Source of the DNA: Neisseria meningitidis
Lineage (GTDB): Bacteria; Pseudomonadota; Gammaproteobacteria; Burkholderiales; Neisseriaceae
Length of the DNA stretch: 64,000 nt
Assembly (NCBI GenBank): GCA_923184405.1
Contig: OV299793.1
Span: 200,114 to 264,113, forward strand
Reading direction: 5' to 3'
Positions 23,335 to 33,425 of this stretch are shown in pieces (within the stretch, counting starts at the first letter, position 1; every line of letters starts with the position of its first letter). Below the pieces are notes generated by a model. The model was not told the origin of the DNA. It was given only the letters and a program-made list of their open reading frames with translations, and made no database searches. The translations under genes and the position numbers were made by a program.

Positions 23335-25369
23335 ATGACTGACAACGCACTGCTCCATTTGGGCGAAGAACCCCGTTTTGATCAAATCAAAACCGAAGAC
23401 ATCAAACCCGCCCTGCAAACCGCCATCGCCGAAGCGCGCGAACAAATCGCCGCCATCAAAGCCCAAACGCACACCGGCTGGGCAAACACTGTCGAACCCC
23501 TGACAGGCATCACCGAACGCGTCGGCAGGATTTGGGGCGTGGTGTCGCACCTCAACTCCGTCGCCGACACGCCCGAACTGCGCGCCGTCTATAACGAACT
23601 GATGCCCGAAATCACCGTCTTCTTCACCGAAATCGGACAAGACATCGAGCTGTACAACCGCTTCAAAACCATCAAAAATTCCCCCGAATTCGCAACCCTC
23701 TCCCCCGCACAAAAAACCAAACTCAACCACGATCTGCGCGATTTCGTCCTCAGCGGCGCGGAACTGCCGCCCGAACAGCAGGCAGAACTGGCAAAACTGC
23801 AAACCGAAGGCGCGCAACTTTCCGCCAAATTCTCCCAAAACGTCCTAGACGCGACCGACGCGTTCGGCATTTACTTTGACGATGCCGCACCGCTTGCTGG
23901 CATTCCCGAAGACGCGCTCGCCATGTTTGCCGCCGCCGCGCAAAGCGAAAGCAAAACAGGCTACAAAATCGGCCTGCAGATTCCACACTACCTCGCCGTC
24001 ATCCAATACGCCGACAACCGCGAACTGCGCGAACAAATCTACCGCGCCTACGTTACCCGCGCCAGCGAACTGTCAGACGACGGCAAATTCGACAACACCG
24101 CCAACATCGACCGCACGCTCGCAAACGCCCTGCAAACCGCCAAACTGATCGGCTTCAAAAACTACGCCGAATTGTCGCTGGCAACCAAAATGGCGGACAC
24201 CCCCGAACAAGTTTTAAACTTCCTGAACGACCTCGCCTGCCGCGCCAAACCCTACGCCGAAAAAGACCTCGCCGAAGTCAAAGCCTTCGCCCGCGAAAGC
24301 CTGAGCCTCGCCGATTTGCAACCGTGGGACTTGGGCTACGCCAGCGAAAAACTGCGCGAAGCCAAATACGCGTTCAGCGAAACCGAAGTCAAAAAATACT
24401 TCCCCGTCGGCAAAGTATTAAACGGACTGTTCGCCCAAATCAAAAAACTCTACGGCATCGGATTTACCGAAAAAACCGTCCCCGTCTGGCACAAAGACGT
24501 GCGCTATTTTGAATTGCAACAAAACGGCAAAACCATAGGCGGCGTACATATGGACCTCTACGCACGCGAAGGCAAGCGCGGCGGCGCGTGGATGAACGAC
24601 TACAAAGGCCGCCGCCGTTTTTCAGACGGCACGCTGCAACTGCCCACCGCCTACCTCGTCTGCAACTTCGCCCCACCCGTCGGCGGCAGGGAAGCCCGCC
24701 TGAGCCACGACGAAATCCTCATCCTCTTCCACGAAACCGGACACGGGCTGCACCACCTGCTTACCCAAGTGGACGAACTGGGCGTATCCGGCATCAACGG
24801 CGTAGAATGGGACGCAGTCGAACTGCCCAGCCAGTTTATGGAAAATTTCGTTTGGGAATACAATGTCTTGGCACAAATGTCAGCCCACGAAGAAACCAGC
24901 GTTCCCCTGCCGAAAGAACTCTTCGACAAAATGCTCGCCGCCAAAAACTTCCAACGCGGCATGTTCCTCGTCCGGCAAATGGAGTTCGCCCTCTTTGATA
25001 TGATGATTTACAGCGAAGACGACGAAGGCCGTCTGAAAAACTGGCAACAGGTTTTAGACAGCGTGCGCAAAAGTCGCCGTCATCCAGCCGCCCGAATACA
25101 ACCGCTTCGCCTTGAGCTTCGGCCACATCTTCGCAGGCGGCTATTCCGCAGGCTATTACAGCTACGCGTGGGCGGAAGTATTGAGCGCGGACGCATACGC
25201 CGCCTTTGAAGAAAGCGACGATGTCGCCGCCACAGGCAAACGCTTTTGGCAGGAAATCCTCGCCGTCGGCGGATCGCGCAGCGCGGCAGAATCCTACAAA
25301 GCCTTCCGCGGCCGCGAACCGAGCATAGACGCACTCTTGCGCCACAGCGGTTTCGACAACGCGGTTTGA
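23335..25369 (+). pseudogene. prlC: Oligopeptidase A (M3 family), single frameshift near the 3' end
   Basis: Cytoplasmic zinc metallopeptidase that degrades signal-peptide fragments and other oligopeptides. The start is ATG 23335 (MTDNALLHLGEEPRFDQIK). The frame is open for about 580 codons, including the zinc motif HETGH at residues about 466-470 within FHETGHGLHHLLTQVDE, and the downstream glutamate helix region WDAVELPSQFMENFVW. Near 25067 two A appear missing from an A-run (native KKVAV), so the last 100 residues (IQPPEYNRFALSFGHIFAGG, YYSYAWAEVLSADAYAAF, ending SGFDNAV at TGA 25367) are in another frame. Native length is about 678. Homopolymer error is the simplest explanation. Confidence 0.93.
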
Positions 25370-25833
25370 TGAGCAAAGATGCCGTAAACAATAAGGCGGT
25401 TTCGATAGATCAACATCCGCATCGCCATTCCAACGCAAACAGTAATCCAAACCAGTCATTGCAGAAACAAATCAAACAAAACGGTGTGCCTTAGACTCAA
25501 CCACCTAGATGCCCACTTACATCGGAATGCACGCCTAAAAGTAACTGTGATTCAGGAGAAAGTTTCACAACGTTCAACATCAGCCCTACCCAATAAGTGC
25601 CCCCAATCTCAAAACCCGTCATGCCCCAATAGCAATAAAATCAAACTCAGAAATCCCATCATTCCCGCACTGCCCCAAATCCACCACAGTCGATGCGGAA
25701 ACTTATCGCACAAAACTGTTTCTGAAGATTGTACGTTCTAGATTGCCGCTTTCGCAGGAATGACCGAATATTCTTGAATTTGATACAAATGCCGTCTGCA
25801 ACGGTCAATCAACGCTTCAGACTGCATTTTACC
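25370..25833. other. Intergenic region with RS/dRS3 remnants and a decayed uptake pair
   Basis: No gene seen. It holds degenerate repeat pieces (CATCATTCCCGC near 25658, GATTGCCGCTTTCGCAGGAATGACC near 25741) and a decayed DUS pair (ATGCCGTCTGCA at 25789, TTCAGACTGCAT at 25816), probably the prlC terminator. Confidence 0.55.
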
Positions 25834-25982
25834 GTGGATTCACAAACATCAGGACAACCCGACGAAGTCTCAGACAGTCCAAATAGCACGGAACCGATTG
25901 AATTGGTGCTTCACCACCTGAGAAAATCGTTAACTTTGAGCCAAGGCGAGGCTTCGACGTACTCGAAGTCGTTAATCCATTA
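25834..25982. repeat. Correia element, degenerate
   Basis: Starts GTGGATTCACAAACATCAGGAC, runs through AGTCCAAATAGCACGGAACCGATT, GGTGCTTCACCACCTGAGAA and GAGCCAAGGCGAGGC, and ends GTTAATCCATTAT. The order matches the intact copy at 52819, but about one base in eight differs and the outermost TATA ends are lost. Confidence 0.75.
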
Positions 25983-25994
25983 TCCTTGCCGACA

Positions 25995-26568
25995 TCACTG
26001 AATCATACCCAATTGCGACAAGAGCGTCCATGAACAGAAGGCATTCAACACCAAATCTATGGAATATGTAGCACACCTGCAGAAAAATGCGACTATAGCA
26101 CTTCCCGCCGTCAGCCAGAATGCCAGCATGACTGACGAGGCTGTACCGAAGATTACGGCAGTATTGGCCATGATTTCCTCCAGAAACGCCAAGCCTACCC
26201 TGACTATCATGGAATCAGTACTGGTTTCAAAAGGAGTCAAGATCGTCGAGTGCATAGGCTTTCAGGTCGGATGTTAGCGCACATCATCCACAACACCGGA
26301 GCAGCCCTTCGCGCATCATCTTGATACCTAACACGCCCAGCAAGACGAAAGCCAACCCATGGTCCCACTCGCTGATAAACGCCTTGACAGAAAAACTGCC
26401 TAACAAGCCTTCCTGTGACGTGAGCGATTCGACCCTGCCGCACACCTAAGACGTTGCCGAAATTTGGGGCGGAGGCATTCTGAGGGCCGCACCATGTGCC
26501 AATGCGACGCCAATCGCGTCCATCGACTTCCCCAGGGTCACTCGAGAGCAAAGCATAAATTCCCAGAC
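25995..26568 (-). pseudogene. mntP: Manganese efflux pump MntP, heavily decayed
   Basis: Small six-helix Mn2+ exporter. Minus-strand pieces in order: YALLS near 26540, SMDAIGVALAHGAALRMPP with the Asp of the transport motif, WVAFVLLG-like remnants near 26330, then TILTPFETSTDSMIVRVGLAFLE (second SMI Asp motif) and an open frame through WTLLSQLGMIQ at TGA 25997. The last 86 residues are readable without a shift; the first half is scrambled by several indels. The native start cannot be placed with confidence. MntP in meningococci is known to control Mn/Fe balance and is described as phase-variable in some strains. Confidence 0.75.
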
Positions 26569-26681
26569 CGCATTGGTCCGCAGTATTGGCGGATTGATAG
26601 CAGAAGCGGCCAAATGCAAAAATGCCGCACTTAAGCCTACATACAGTCAATACAGCAAAAACGAATAATCAAAAACAGAAA

Positions 26682-26793
26682 TACCGTCATTCCCGCGCAG
26701 GCGGGAATCCAGAGCTGTAGGTGCGGAAACTTATGGGAAAAAGGTGTATTTAATTTTACGTTCTAGATTCCCGCCTGCGTGGGAATGACAGGA
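26682..26793. repeat. NIME unit with two good dRS3 ends
   Basis: ATTCCCGCGCAGGCGGGAAT (26690-26709) and ATTCCCGCCTGCGTGGGAAT (26767-26786) flank an RS core of about 57 bases. This is among the best-preserved dRS3 copies in the window. Confidence 0.88.
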
Positions 26794-26845
26794 TATTTTG
26801 CGTTTAATAAAAAACGCCCACTGAAACGGCGAAGGCGGGATTGGA

Positions 26846-26890
26846 AATGCCGTCTGAAGCGGTCAAACGACATTTCAGACAGCATTTTTA
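26846..26890. terminator. Imperfect inverted uptake pair (katA terminator)
   Basis: AAATGCCGTCTGAA and TTTCAGACAGCATTTTT face each other across about 18 bases, just past the minus-strand catalase stop. Confidence 0.75.
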
Positions 26891-26897
26891 TACCCGA

Positions 26898-28471
26898 TTA
26901 TTTCAGGTAGCGGACGGCGCGGGACAAGATTTCTTCAATTCTCCATCCACATAATGCCCCCTTACAGCAAACCGAGCTGGCCAAGTGCGTGGTCGGTCGC
27001 GCGGGCGGCTGTGCGTCTTCGACAGTCAGTCCGAGGGCTTTTGCCACGCCTTCGCCGTATGCCGGATCGCAACGGTAGCAGTTGCGGATATGGCGGTATT
27101 TGATGAAGTCGGGCGCGTCGCCCATTGCGGCGGCGGTGTTGCCGAACAATGCCTGTTTCTGCGCGTCGTTCATCAGGTTGAACAGGGCGCGCGGTTGGCT
27201 GAAATAGTCGTCATCGTCTTGGCGGTAGTCCCAGTGCGCCGCGTCGCCGTTGATTTTCAAAGGCGGTTCGGCGAAGTCGGGTTGTTGCTGCCATTGGCCG
27301 AAGCTATTGGGTTCGTAGTGCGGCAGGCTGCCGTAGTTGCCGTCGGCGCGTCCTTGTCCGTCGCGCTGGTTGCTGTGAACAGGGCAACGCGGACGGTTGA
27401 CAGGGATTTGGCGGAAGTTCACGCCCAAGCGGTAGCGTTGCGCGTCGGCGTAATTGAACAAACGGGCTTGCAACATTTTATCCAGGCTCGCGCCGATACC
27501 TGGAACGAGGTTGCTCGGTGCGAAGGCGGATTGTTCCACATCGGCGAAGAAGTTTTCGGGATTGCGGTTCAACTCGAATTCGCCCACTTCAATCAGCGGA
27601 TAGTCTTTTTCGGCCAAACTTTGGTCAAGTCAAACGGATGATAAGGTACTTTTTCCGCGTCTGCTTCAGGCATGACTTGGATGTACATCGTCCATTTCGG
27701 AAACTCGCCGCGTTCGATGGCTTCGTATAAGTCGCGCTGATGGCTTTCGCGGTCGTCGGCGATGATTTTGGCGGCTTCTCCGTTGGTCAGGTTTTTAATG
27801 CCTTGTTGGGTGCGGAAATGGAATTTCACCCAAAAACGCTCGCCTGCTTCGTTCCGAAGCTGTAGGTATGCGAACCGAAGCCGCATATGGCGGTAGCTTA
27901 CGGGGATGCCGCGGTCGCTCATCACGATGGTAACTTGCGCAGTGCTTCGGGCAGCAGCGTCCGGAAGTCCCAGTTGTTTGTGGCAGAGCGCATATTGGTG
28001 CGCGGGTCGCGTTTGACGGCTTTGTTCAGGTCAGGGAACTTACGCGGGTCGCGCAGGAAGAACACGGGCGTGTTGTTGCCGACCACATCCCAGTTGCGCT
28101 TCTTCGGTATAGAACTTCAAGGCAAAGCCGCGGATGTCGCGTTCCGCATCGGCCGCGCCGCGTTCGCCTGCCACGGTGGTGAAACGGGCGAACATCTCAG
28201 TTTTTTTGCCGACTTCGCTGAAGATTTTGGCGCGGGTGTATTTGGTGATGTCGTGCGTTACGGTAAACGTGCCGAACGCGCCCGAACCTTTGGCGTGCAT
28301 ACGGAGTTCAGGGATGACTTCGCGCACGAAGTCGGCGAGTATTTCATTCAGCCACAAATCCTGCGCCAGCAGAGGGCCACGAGGACCGATGGTCAGGCTG
28401 TTTTGATTGTCGGCAACAGGCGCGCCGTTGTTCATGGTCAGATGGGTTACGGGGCATTTAGAGGTAGTCAT
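26898..28471 (-). pseudogene. katA: Monofunctional haem catalase, frameshifted
   Basis: Catalase that removes hydrogen peroxide, important for survival with phagocytes. The start is ATG 28471 ([20 protein letters not shown]). Catalytic His59 lies in [15 protein letters not shown] and is followed by [20 protein letters not shown]. Shifts near 28095 and 27930-27870 break the NWD-NNTPVFF and [11 protein letters not shown] regions. Frames resume with [36 protein letters not shown], a shift near 27605, then [20 protein letters not shown] and the haem-ligand tyrosine segment [14 protein letters not shown]. Near the C-terminus (26990-26940) another shift is likely. In Neisseria this gene is under OxyR control (known); I cannot pick the site in 28480-28680. 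Confidence 0.92.
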
Positions 28472-28818
28472 CACTCTTGTTCCTTTCTCAGGTTGGTCAA
28501 ATGGGGGTAAACGGCTTACAGTATGATTAGGCGAAAAGCGTATTCGTAACCGGTTTCTTGATTGAAATAAATTTCTTGAATCGACATTTTGTTTTCCGTT
28601 TGAAAAAACTATGGATGCGACTATACGCTAAGATTTTCGCTATTAAAACTAAGAAATCGATTTAATATCGTTATAAGCAATCGGGTTTTGATTTTCGTTT
28701 GTTTTTTGTTATCGGACAGAATCCGAACCCGCTCATTAAAAACCATTTATAATGCAATGACGCTTTACGGCATTTTTTGCGCAGACAGGCTGAAAATAAC
28801 AATTTTCCCCACATTATC
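28472..28818. promoter_or_regulatory. Divergent promoter region katA / rpoN
   Basis: About 350 bases between the two divergent starts, AT-rich around 28600-28680, with ribosome site GGAACAAGAG upstream of katA on the minus strand. The katA promoter and the expected OxyR site should lie here, but I cannot identify boxes by eye. Confidence 0.4.
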
Positions 28819-29680
28819 ATGACTTTACTCGGAATAAAGCTCAAACAGACCCAGCAGCTCAACCAGCGGCTGCAACAATCTTTGCGCGTATTGCAGATGT
28901 CAGGTATCGAACTGGAACGCGAGGTCGAGGACTGGCTGTCGGACAACCCCTGCTCGAACGCAAAGACACGGATGAATTTTCCGATGCCGGGTTCAGCCAT
29001 TACACTGCGCCCGACCGTCAAATCGGCGGAGACGAAGGCGAAGATATACTGTCCAACATCGCCAGCGAACAGGATTTCAAGCAATACCTGCACGCGCAAG
29101 TGTGCGAACACCCCTTTCCGACCAAGAAGCCGCCTGCGTCCACATCCTTATCGATTTCCTTGACGAGCAGGCTACCTGACCGACAGCATCGAAGACATCC
29201 TCGACCATACGCCCTTGGAGTGGATGTTGGATGAAGCAATGCTGAAACAAGCCCTGACCGCATTGCAAAAATTCGACCCGGCAGGCGTGGCCGCCGCCGA
29301 TTTGAACGAATCGCTGATACTGCAGATAGAAAGATTGGGCGAATGTACTGCCAAACCCGCCGCCCTGCATATCGTCCGAAACGCCCTCGACAGCATTGAC
29401 GGCAACCGCAGCCAAACCCTCGCACGAATAAAAAAACACCTGCCCCAAACCGACAGCGGCACACTCGAAGCCGCACTCGACCTCATTGCTTCGCTCAATC
29501 CCTTTCCCGCCGCAGGTTTTGCCTCGTCCACAACCACGCCGTATTCTGACGAGGCGCTCGCTAACCTGCTGGCTTTCCGCGGCATGGAGGTTTCTCGCCG
29601 CACCATTGCAAAATACAGAGAATACTTTGAGATTCCGGCAGCACACAAACGCAAAAACCGCAGAATAATTGTGGAAGAAT
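28819..29680 (+). pseudogene. rpoN: RNA polymerase sigma-54 (RpoN) with frameshift and large internal deletion
   Basis: Sigma-54 remnant. The start is ATG 28819 (MTLLGIKLKQTQQLNQRLQQ, the Q-rich activator-interaction region I). A frameshift follows near 28950, with return to frame by about 29190. A core-binding part reads MLDEAMLKQALTALQKFDPAG, VAAADLNESLILQIERLG and LDLIASLNPFPAAGFASS. The sequence then jumps directly to SDEALANLLAFRGMEVSRRTIAKYREYFEIP, which is the RpoN box end. About 150-200 residues with the DNA-binding helix-turn-helix are absent, so it could not work as a sigma factor even with the frame repaired. This matches the 'RpoN-like sequence' reported in N. gonorrhoeae. The stop cannot be fixed because the frame runs into repeats. 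Confidence 0.9.
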
Positions 29681-29829
29681 CTTATAAAGACAACAAACCA
29701 AAAGCCTGCATATCTGCGAAAGCGGCAATGCCGAATCCGTCTGCGCGGAAACCTGCATCCCCTCAGCCCCGCCCAAGAGGGAGGCGAGAAACTCAAAGCC
29801 GCTGGAATTCAGCGGAAATGACGGAAACT

Positions 29830-30590
29830 CACCGAACTTGGATTCCCGCTTTCGCGGGAATGACGAGGGACTGGCAGGAATCACGAGGGTTTCGGATGGC
29901 TGTTTTTGAATAATCTGTGTAAGACAAAAAGCCAAGATTTTCAGTACATGTACGGACAACGAGAATGTAGATGGCGGGAATTTGTCGGGAAAACAGCAAT
30001 CTAAGACCTTCGCAAAAGTAATCTGAAAACGAAAGTTGACAAATAGCAATGCACCGAAAACTCATCAACTGGATAACAGCTTCAGAATGACTGAGCGAAA
30101 TGTTGTTGAATTCAGAATTGTTATGCATTTTGGTTGTGAGATGGAGAATAAGATTTTAGATAACGGAAGTTATTGAAAAGACCGCAATCTTTACCGTCAT
30201 TCCCACGAAAGTGGGAATCTAGAAACGCAAAGTTGCAAGAATTTATCGGAAATGACCGAAACTCAACGAACCTGGATTCCCGCTTTCGCGGAAATGACGA
30301 GAGTTTGGGATTTCTGTTTTTGAATTTCTGTTTTTGTGAGAATGGCAAGATTTTCGGTTCTTGTATGGATAACGAGATTTTAGATGGCGGGAATTTGTCA
30401 GGAAAACAGCAACCCTCCGCCGTCATTCCCATGAAGGTGGGAATCTCGAAACGCAAAGTTGCAAGAATTTATCGGAAATGACCGAAACTCAACGAACCTG
30501 AATTCCCGCTTTCGAGAAAATGACCAAAATGAAGCAGGAATGACGGGATTTTATCAGAAATGACCGAAACTCAAAAGCGGGCAGCCTTGT
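29830..30590. repeat. NIME array: dRS3/RS repeats between rpoN and pglA
   Basis: Two near-identical RS units: one at 30193-30300 (TCATTCCCACGAAAGTGGGAATCT through GATTCCCGCTTTCGCGGAAATGACG), the other at 30420-30525 with the same interior (CGAAACGCAAAGTTGC, ACCGAAACTCAACGAACCTG). Partial units lie at 29812-29880 and 30535-30590. Between them is a related spacer with GGCGGGAATTTGTCGGAAAACAGCAA-type sequence occurring twice (about 29972 and 30384). No gene inside. Confidence 0.85.
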
Positions 30591-31716
30591 TTACGCCTTC
30601 AAAATATCGAGCAATTTCAAATCGACTTTTTCGGCATCGAATTTATCTTTGGCAATCGCATAACTTGCATTCCCCATCAGGCGGACGGCTTCCCTGTTTT
30701 CGATAAAATAAATCATTTTTTCGGCCAAGATGCGGGGATTCCAAGGTTCGATCAGGAAGCCGTTGACCTTGTCGGCGACCGTTTCCCTGCATCCGGGGAC
30801 ATCCGTCGTAATCACTGCCCTGCCGACGGCCATTGCCTCCTGAGTGCTTCGGGGAACGCCTTCCCTATAATAAGACGGCAATACGAATATATGATGCTTC
30901 TTTATCACTTCCGAAACATTGTTCACAAAACCAGGGAAACGGATAATATCGCGGGCGGCAAGGCGTTCCAAATCGCCCCCCCGCGTGATTTGTCGATTGC
31001 GCCCAAAGCGGTAAAAACCGTATCGGGGTATTTGTCCTTAACCTGTTCCGCCGCCCGAATAAAATCATCAATCCCCTTTTCTTTCAGAAATCTGCCGATA
31101 AAGAGAAATTTTACGGGTTCTTTTTCATCAGGAATATCCGCCTCGGAATAAGGATATTGCCGCAAATCCAGACCGATTCCGCCCAAAATATGGATGTTTT
31201 TTATTTTGATGCCGTATTTGTCCGTCAGTTCGTCTTTGTCGTCGGGGTTTAATACAATCAGGCTTTCCAACATCGGCAGGGCAATGCGGTACAAGGCAAT
31301 CAAAATCCCCTTTATGATTTTTGTTTTTAACGGTATGCCTTCCGGTTGCGGGGTAAATGCGAATCCCAAACCTTCCAGCATCCCGACGATTATAGGCACG
31401 CCTGCCAGTTTTGCGGCAAAAGTGCCGAAAATCACAGGTTTTGCGAAATAAGGGAAAACCAAATCCGGCGATATTTTTTTGAGTTCTTTAAATATGAGGA
31501 AGGTGGATTTTATATCGGAAAACAGGTTCAGCCCGCTGCGGTTTGAACGGTAGGTAACGGGTGTAAGCCCCATTTCCCTGATAATATCAATTCATTATCG
31601 GAAAACTCCGATACAAAGGCATACACCTGATGGTTTTTGCCGATTAATTTTTTAATGACGGGGGCGCGGAAACCGTAAATGCTGGATGCGACTGTTGTGA
31701 TAAAAACGATTTTCAG
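30591..31716 (-). pseudogene. pglA: Pilin glycosyltransferase PglA, out of frame at its poly-G tract
   Basis: GT4-family galactosyltransferase that extends the pilin-linked glycan on the cytoplasmic side. The expected start reads CTG at 31716 (LKIVFITTVASSIYGFRAP), so its ATG seems altered. A missing base near 31590 precedes MGLTPVTYRSNRSGLNLFSD. The frame is then open through FAKPVIFGTFAAKLAGVPII, KNIHILGGIGLDLRQYP and KFLFIGRFLKEKGIDDFIRA to TALGAIDKSRGG. A run of seven G (30976-30982) throws it out of frame; the rest continues in another frame from LAARDIIRFPGFVNNVSEVI through VPRSTQEAMAVGRAVITTDVPG, ending LLDILKA (TAA 30593). About 375 residues when corrected. Confidence 0.9.
30976..30982 (-). 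repeat. Phase-variation poly-G tract in pglA
   Basis: Seven consecutive G on the coding strand inside the codons for SRGG. With seven G the frame leads to a wrong peptide; eight G (or five, or eleven) would join SRGG to DLERLAARDII. The tract is thus in an OFF register here. pglA is known to be phase variable through this tract. Confidence 0.88.
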
Positions 31717-31811
31717 AAGGCGGACACCTTGAATTATAGGATTGGGAATGCGGTCTGCTAATGCAGGGTTGCATCCGGGAGCGCAGCAACGCTTGGCCGT
31801 GCCTGCGCATT

Positions 31812-31963
31812 ATAGTCGATTAACGTGAACCGGTACGGCGTCGCCCGGCATTAGATCACAGAGACCGATTCTATAACGTGCCGAAGCACCAAGAGAATCG
31901 GTTCTGTACGATTTGTACAGTCTGCGGCTCACCGACTTATCCTGATTTTTGTTAATCACTATA
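31812..31963. repeat. Correia element, degenerate
   Basis: TATAGTCGATTAACGTGAACCGGTACGGCGTCGCC at the left and CCTGATTTTTGTTAATCACTATA at the right, with interior TGCCGAAGCACCAAGAGAATCGG and TACGATTTGTACAGTCTGCGGC. Same plan as the copy at 17875 with scattered substitutions, upstream of pglA. Confidence 0.82.
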
Positions 31964-31965
31964 AA

Positions 31966-31999
31966 TATGCCGTCTGAAACGGTTTCAGACGGCATTTCG
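31966..31999. terminator. Inverted DNA uptake sequence pair (fabF terminator)
   Basis: ATGCCGTCTGAAAC and GTTTCAGACGGCAT adjoin directly, just past the fabF stop on the minus strand. Confidence 0.88.
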
Positions 32000-32022
32000 A
32001 TGTCGGCGGCGGCTCTGCGGAA

Positions 32023-33270
32023 TCAGCCTTTGAAGCGTTTGAAGACCAGCGTGCCGTTGGTGCCGCCGAAGCCGAAGGAGTTGGAAATGGCAACGTCGAT
32101 TTCCGCGTCGCGCGCTTCGTTGGCGCAGTAGTCCAAATCGCAGCCAGCTTCAACGTCTTGTTCAAAAATGTTGATGGTCGGCAGGATTCTGCCGTCGTGT
32201 ATCGCCAAAATGCTGTACACGGCCTCCACGCCGCCCGCTGCGCCGAGCAGGTGGCCGGCCATGGATTTGGTCGAGCTGACGACGGTTTTGTAGGCGTGTT
32301 CGCCGAACGCGCGTTTGAGGGCTTTGGCCTCGTTGGCATCGCCCAAGAGGGTGGACATGCCGTGCGCGTTGACGTAATCCACGTCTTCGGGATTGATGCC
32401 GGCATCTTTCAGCGCGCGGGTAACGGCAAGGGCGGGGCCTTCTTCGTTCGGCGCGGTGATATGGTAAGCATCGGAACTCATGCCGAAGCCGACGATTTCG
32501 GCGTAGATTTTCGCGCCGCGTTTTTTGGCGTGTTCCAATTCTTCCAACACCAATATGCCCGCGCCTTCGCCGATAACGAAGCCGTCGCGGCCTTTGTCCC
32601 ACGGACGGGAAGCGGTGGCGGGGTCGTCGTTGCGGGTGGAGAGGGCTTTCATCGCGGCAAAACCGCCCACGCCCAAAGTGCTGATTGCGCCTTCCGCGCC
32701 GCCGACAACCATTATGTCCGCGTCGCCGTATTTGATCAGTCGGGCGGAATTGCCGATGGCGTGCGCGCCGGTGGTACAGGCGGAAACCATCCCGTAGCTC
32801 GGGCCGCGGTAGCCTTTGAGGATGGTAACGTGTCCGGAAATCAGGTTGATCAGCGAACCGGGGATAAAGAAAGGGTTGATTTTGCGCGCGCCGCCTTCGA
32901 TTACAGCTTTGCCGGTGACCTCGATGCTGGGCAGTCCGCCGATGCCGGAACCGATGTTCACGCCGATGCGGTCTTTGTCGAGGTTTTCCACATCGTCCAA
33001 GCCCGAATCGGCGATTGCCTGCAATGCGGCGGCAATGCCGTAGTGGATGAATACGTCCATCCGGCGCGCTTCTTTCGCGCTGATGTATTGTCCGATGTCG
33101 AAACCGCGCACTTCGCCGGCGACACGGCTGTTGATGTCGGATGCGTCAAAGCGGGTAATCGCGCCGATGCCGCTTTTGTAAACGAGCAGAGTGTCCCAAG
33201 CCTCTGCGACAGTGTTGCCGACAGGGGAAACCTGACCTAAGCCTGTAATGACTACTCTTCTCTGACTCAT
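32023..33270 (-). CDS. fabF: 3-oxoacyl-[acyl-carrier-protein] synthase II
   Basis: KAS II elongating enzyme of type II fatty-acid synthesis. Intact, 415 residues, ATG 33270 (MSQRRVVITGLGQVSPVGNT). Thiolase fold with catalytic Cys165 in VSACTTGAH, His303 in NAHG and His340 in MAGHLLGAAGG, with Lys335 nearby. Two residues right after the first catalytic His differ from the usual NAHGTSTPLGD: Thr305 is Met and Pro308 is Leu. Gly-rich C-terminus FGFGGTNGTLVFKRFKG. acpP lies upstream on the same strand, 155 bases away, so the two are probably an operon. Confidence 0.97.
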   Translation of the reverse strand: MSQRRVVITGLGQVSPVGNTVAEAWDTLLVYKSGIGAITRFDASDINSRVAGEVRGFDIGQYISAKEARRMDVFIHYGIAAALQAIADSGLDDVENLDKDRIGVNIGSGIGGLPSIEVTGKAVIEGGARKINPFFIPGSLINLISGHVTILKGYRGPSYGMVSACTTGAHAIGNSARLIKYGDADIMVVGGAEGAISTLGVGGFAAMKALSTRNDDPATASRPWDKGRDGFVIGEGAGILVLEELEHAKKRGAKIYAEIVGFGMSSDAYHITAPNEEGPALAVTRALKDAGINPEDVDYVNAHGMSTLLGDANEAKALKRAFGEHAYKTVVSSTKSMAGHLLGAAGGVEAVYSILAIHDGRILPTINIFEQDVEAGCDLDYCANEARDAEIDVAISNSFGFGGTNGTLVFKRFKG

Positions 33271-33425
33271 GATAACCTCGCTGTTGGTTGTCGGAATGGG
33301 GGCATATGCGGCTGTCGTGCAGATGCCGTCTGTAATTTGCGGCAGGGGTTCAAACAGTTTGCCATATAAGGGAAAAGCCTCTATTGCGCGGTGCAGCAGA
33401 GGCTGTTGTGTCGGGCGACGACCGG

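Noticed and set aside
32158..33240. Plus-strand ORF of 360 codons opposite fabF
   Set aside because: Shadow of the intact fabF; no start signal and no family motif.
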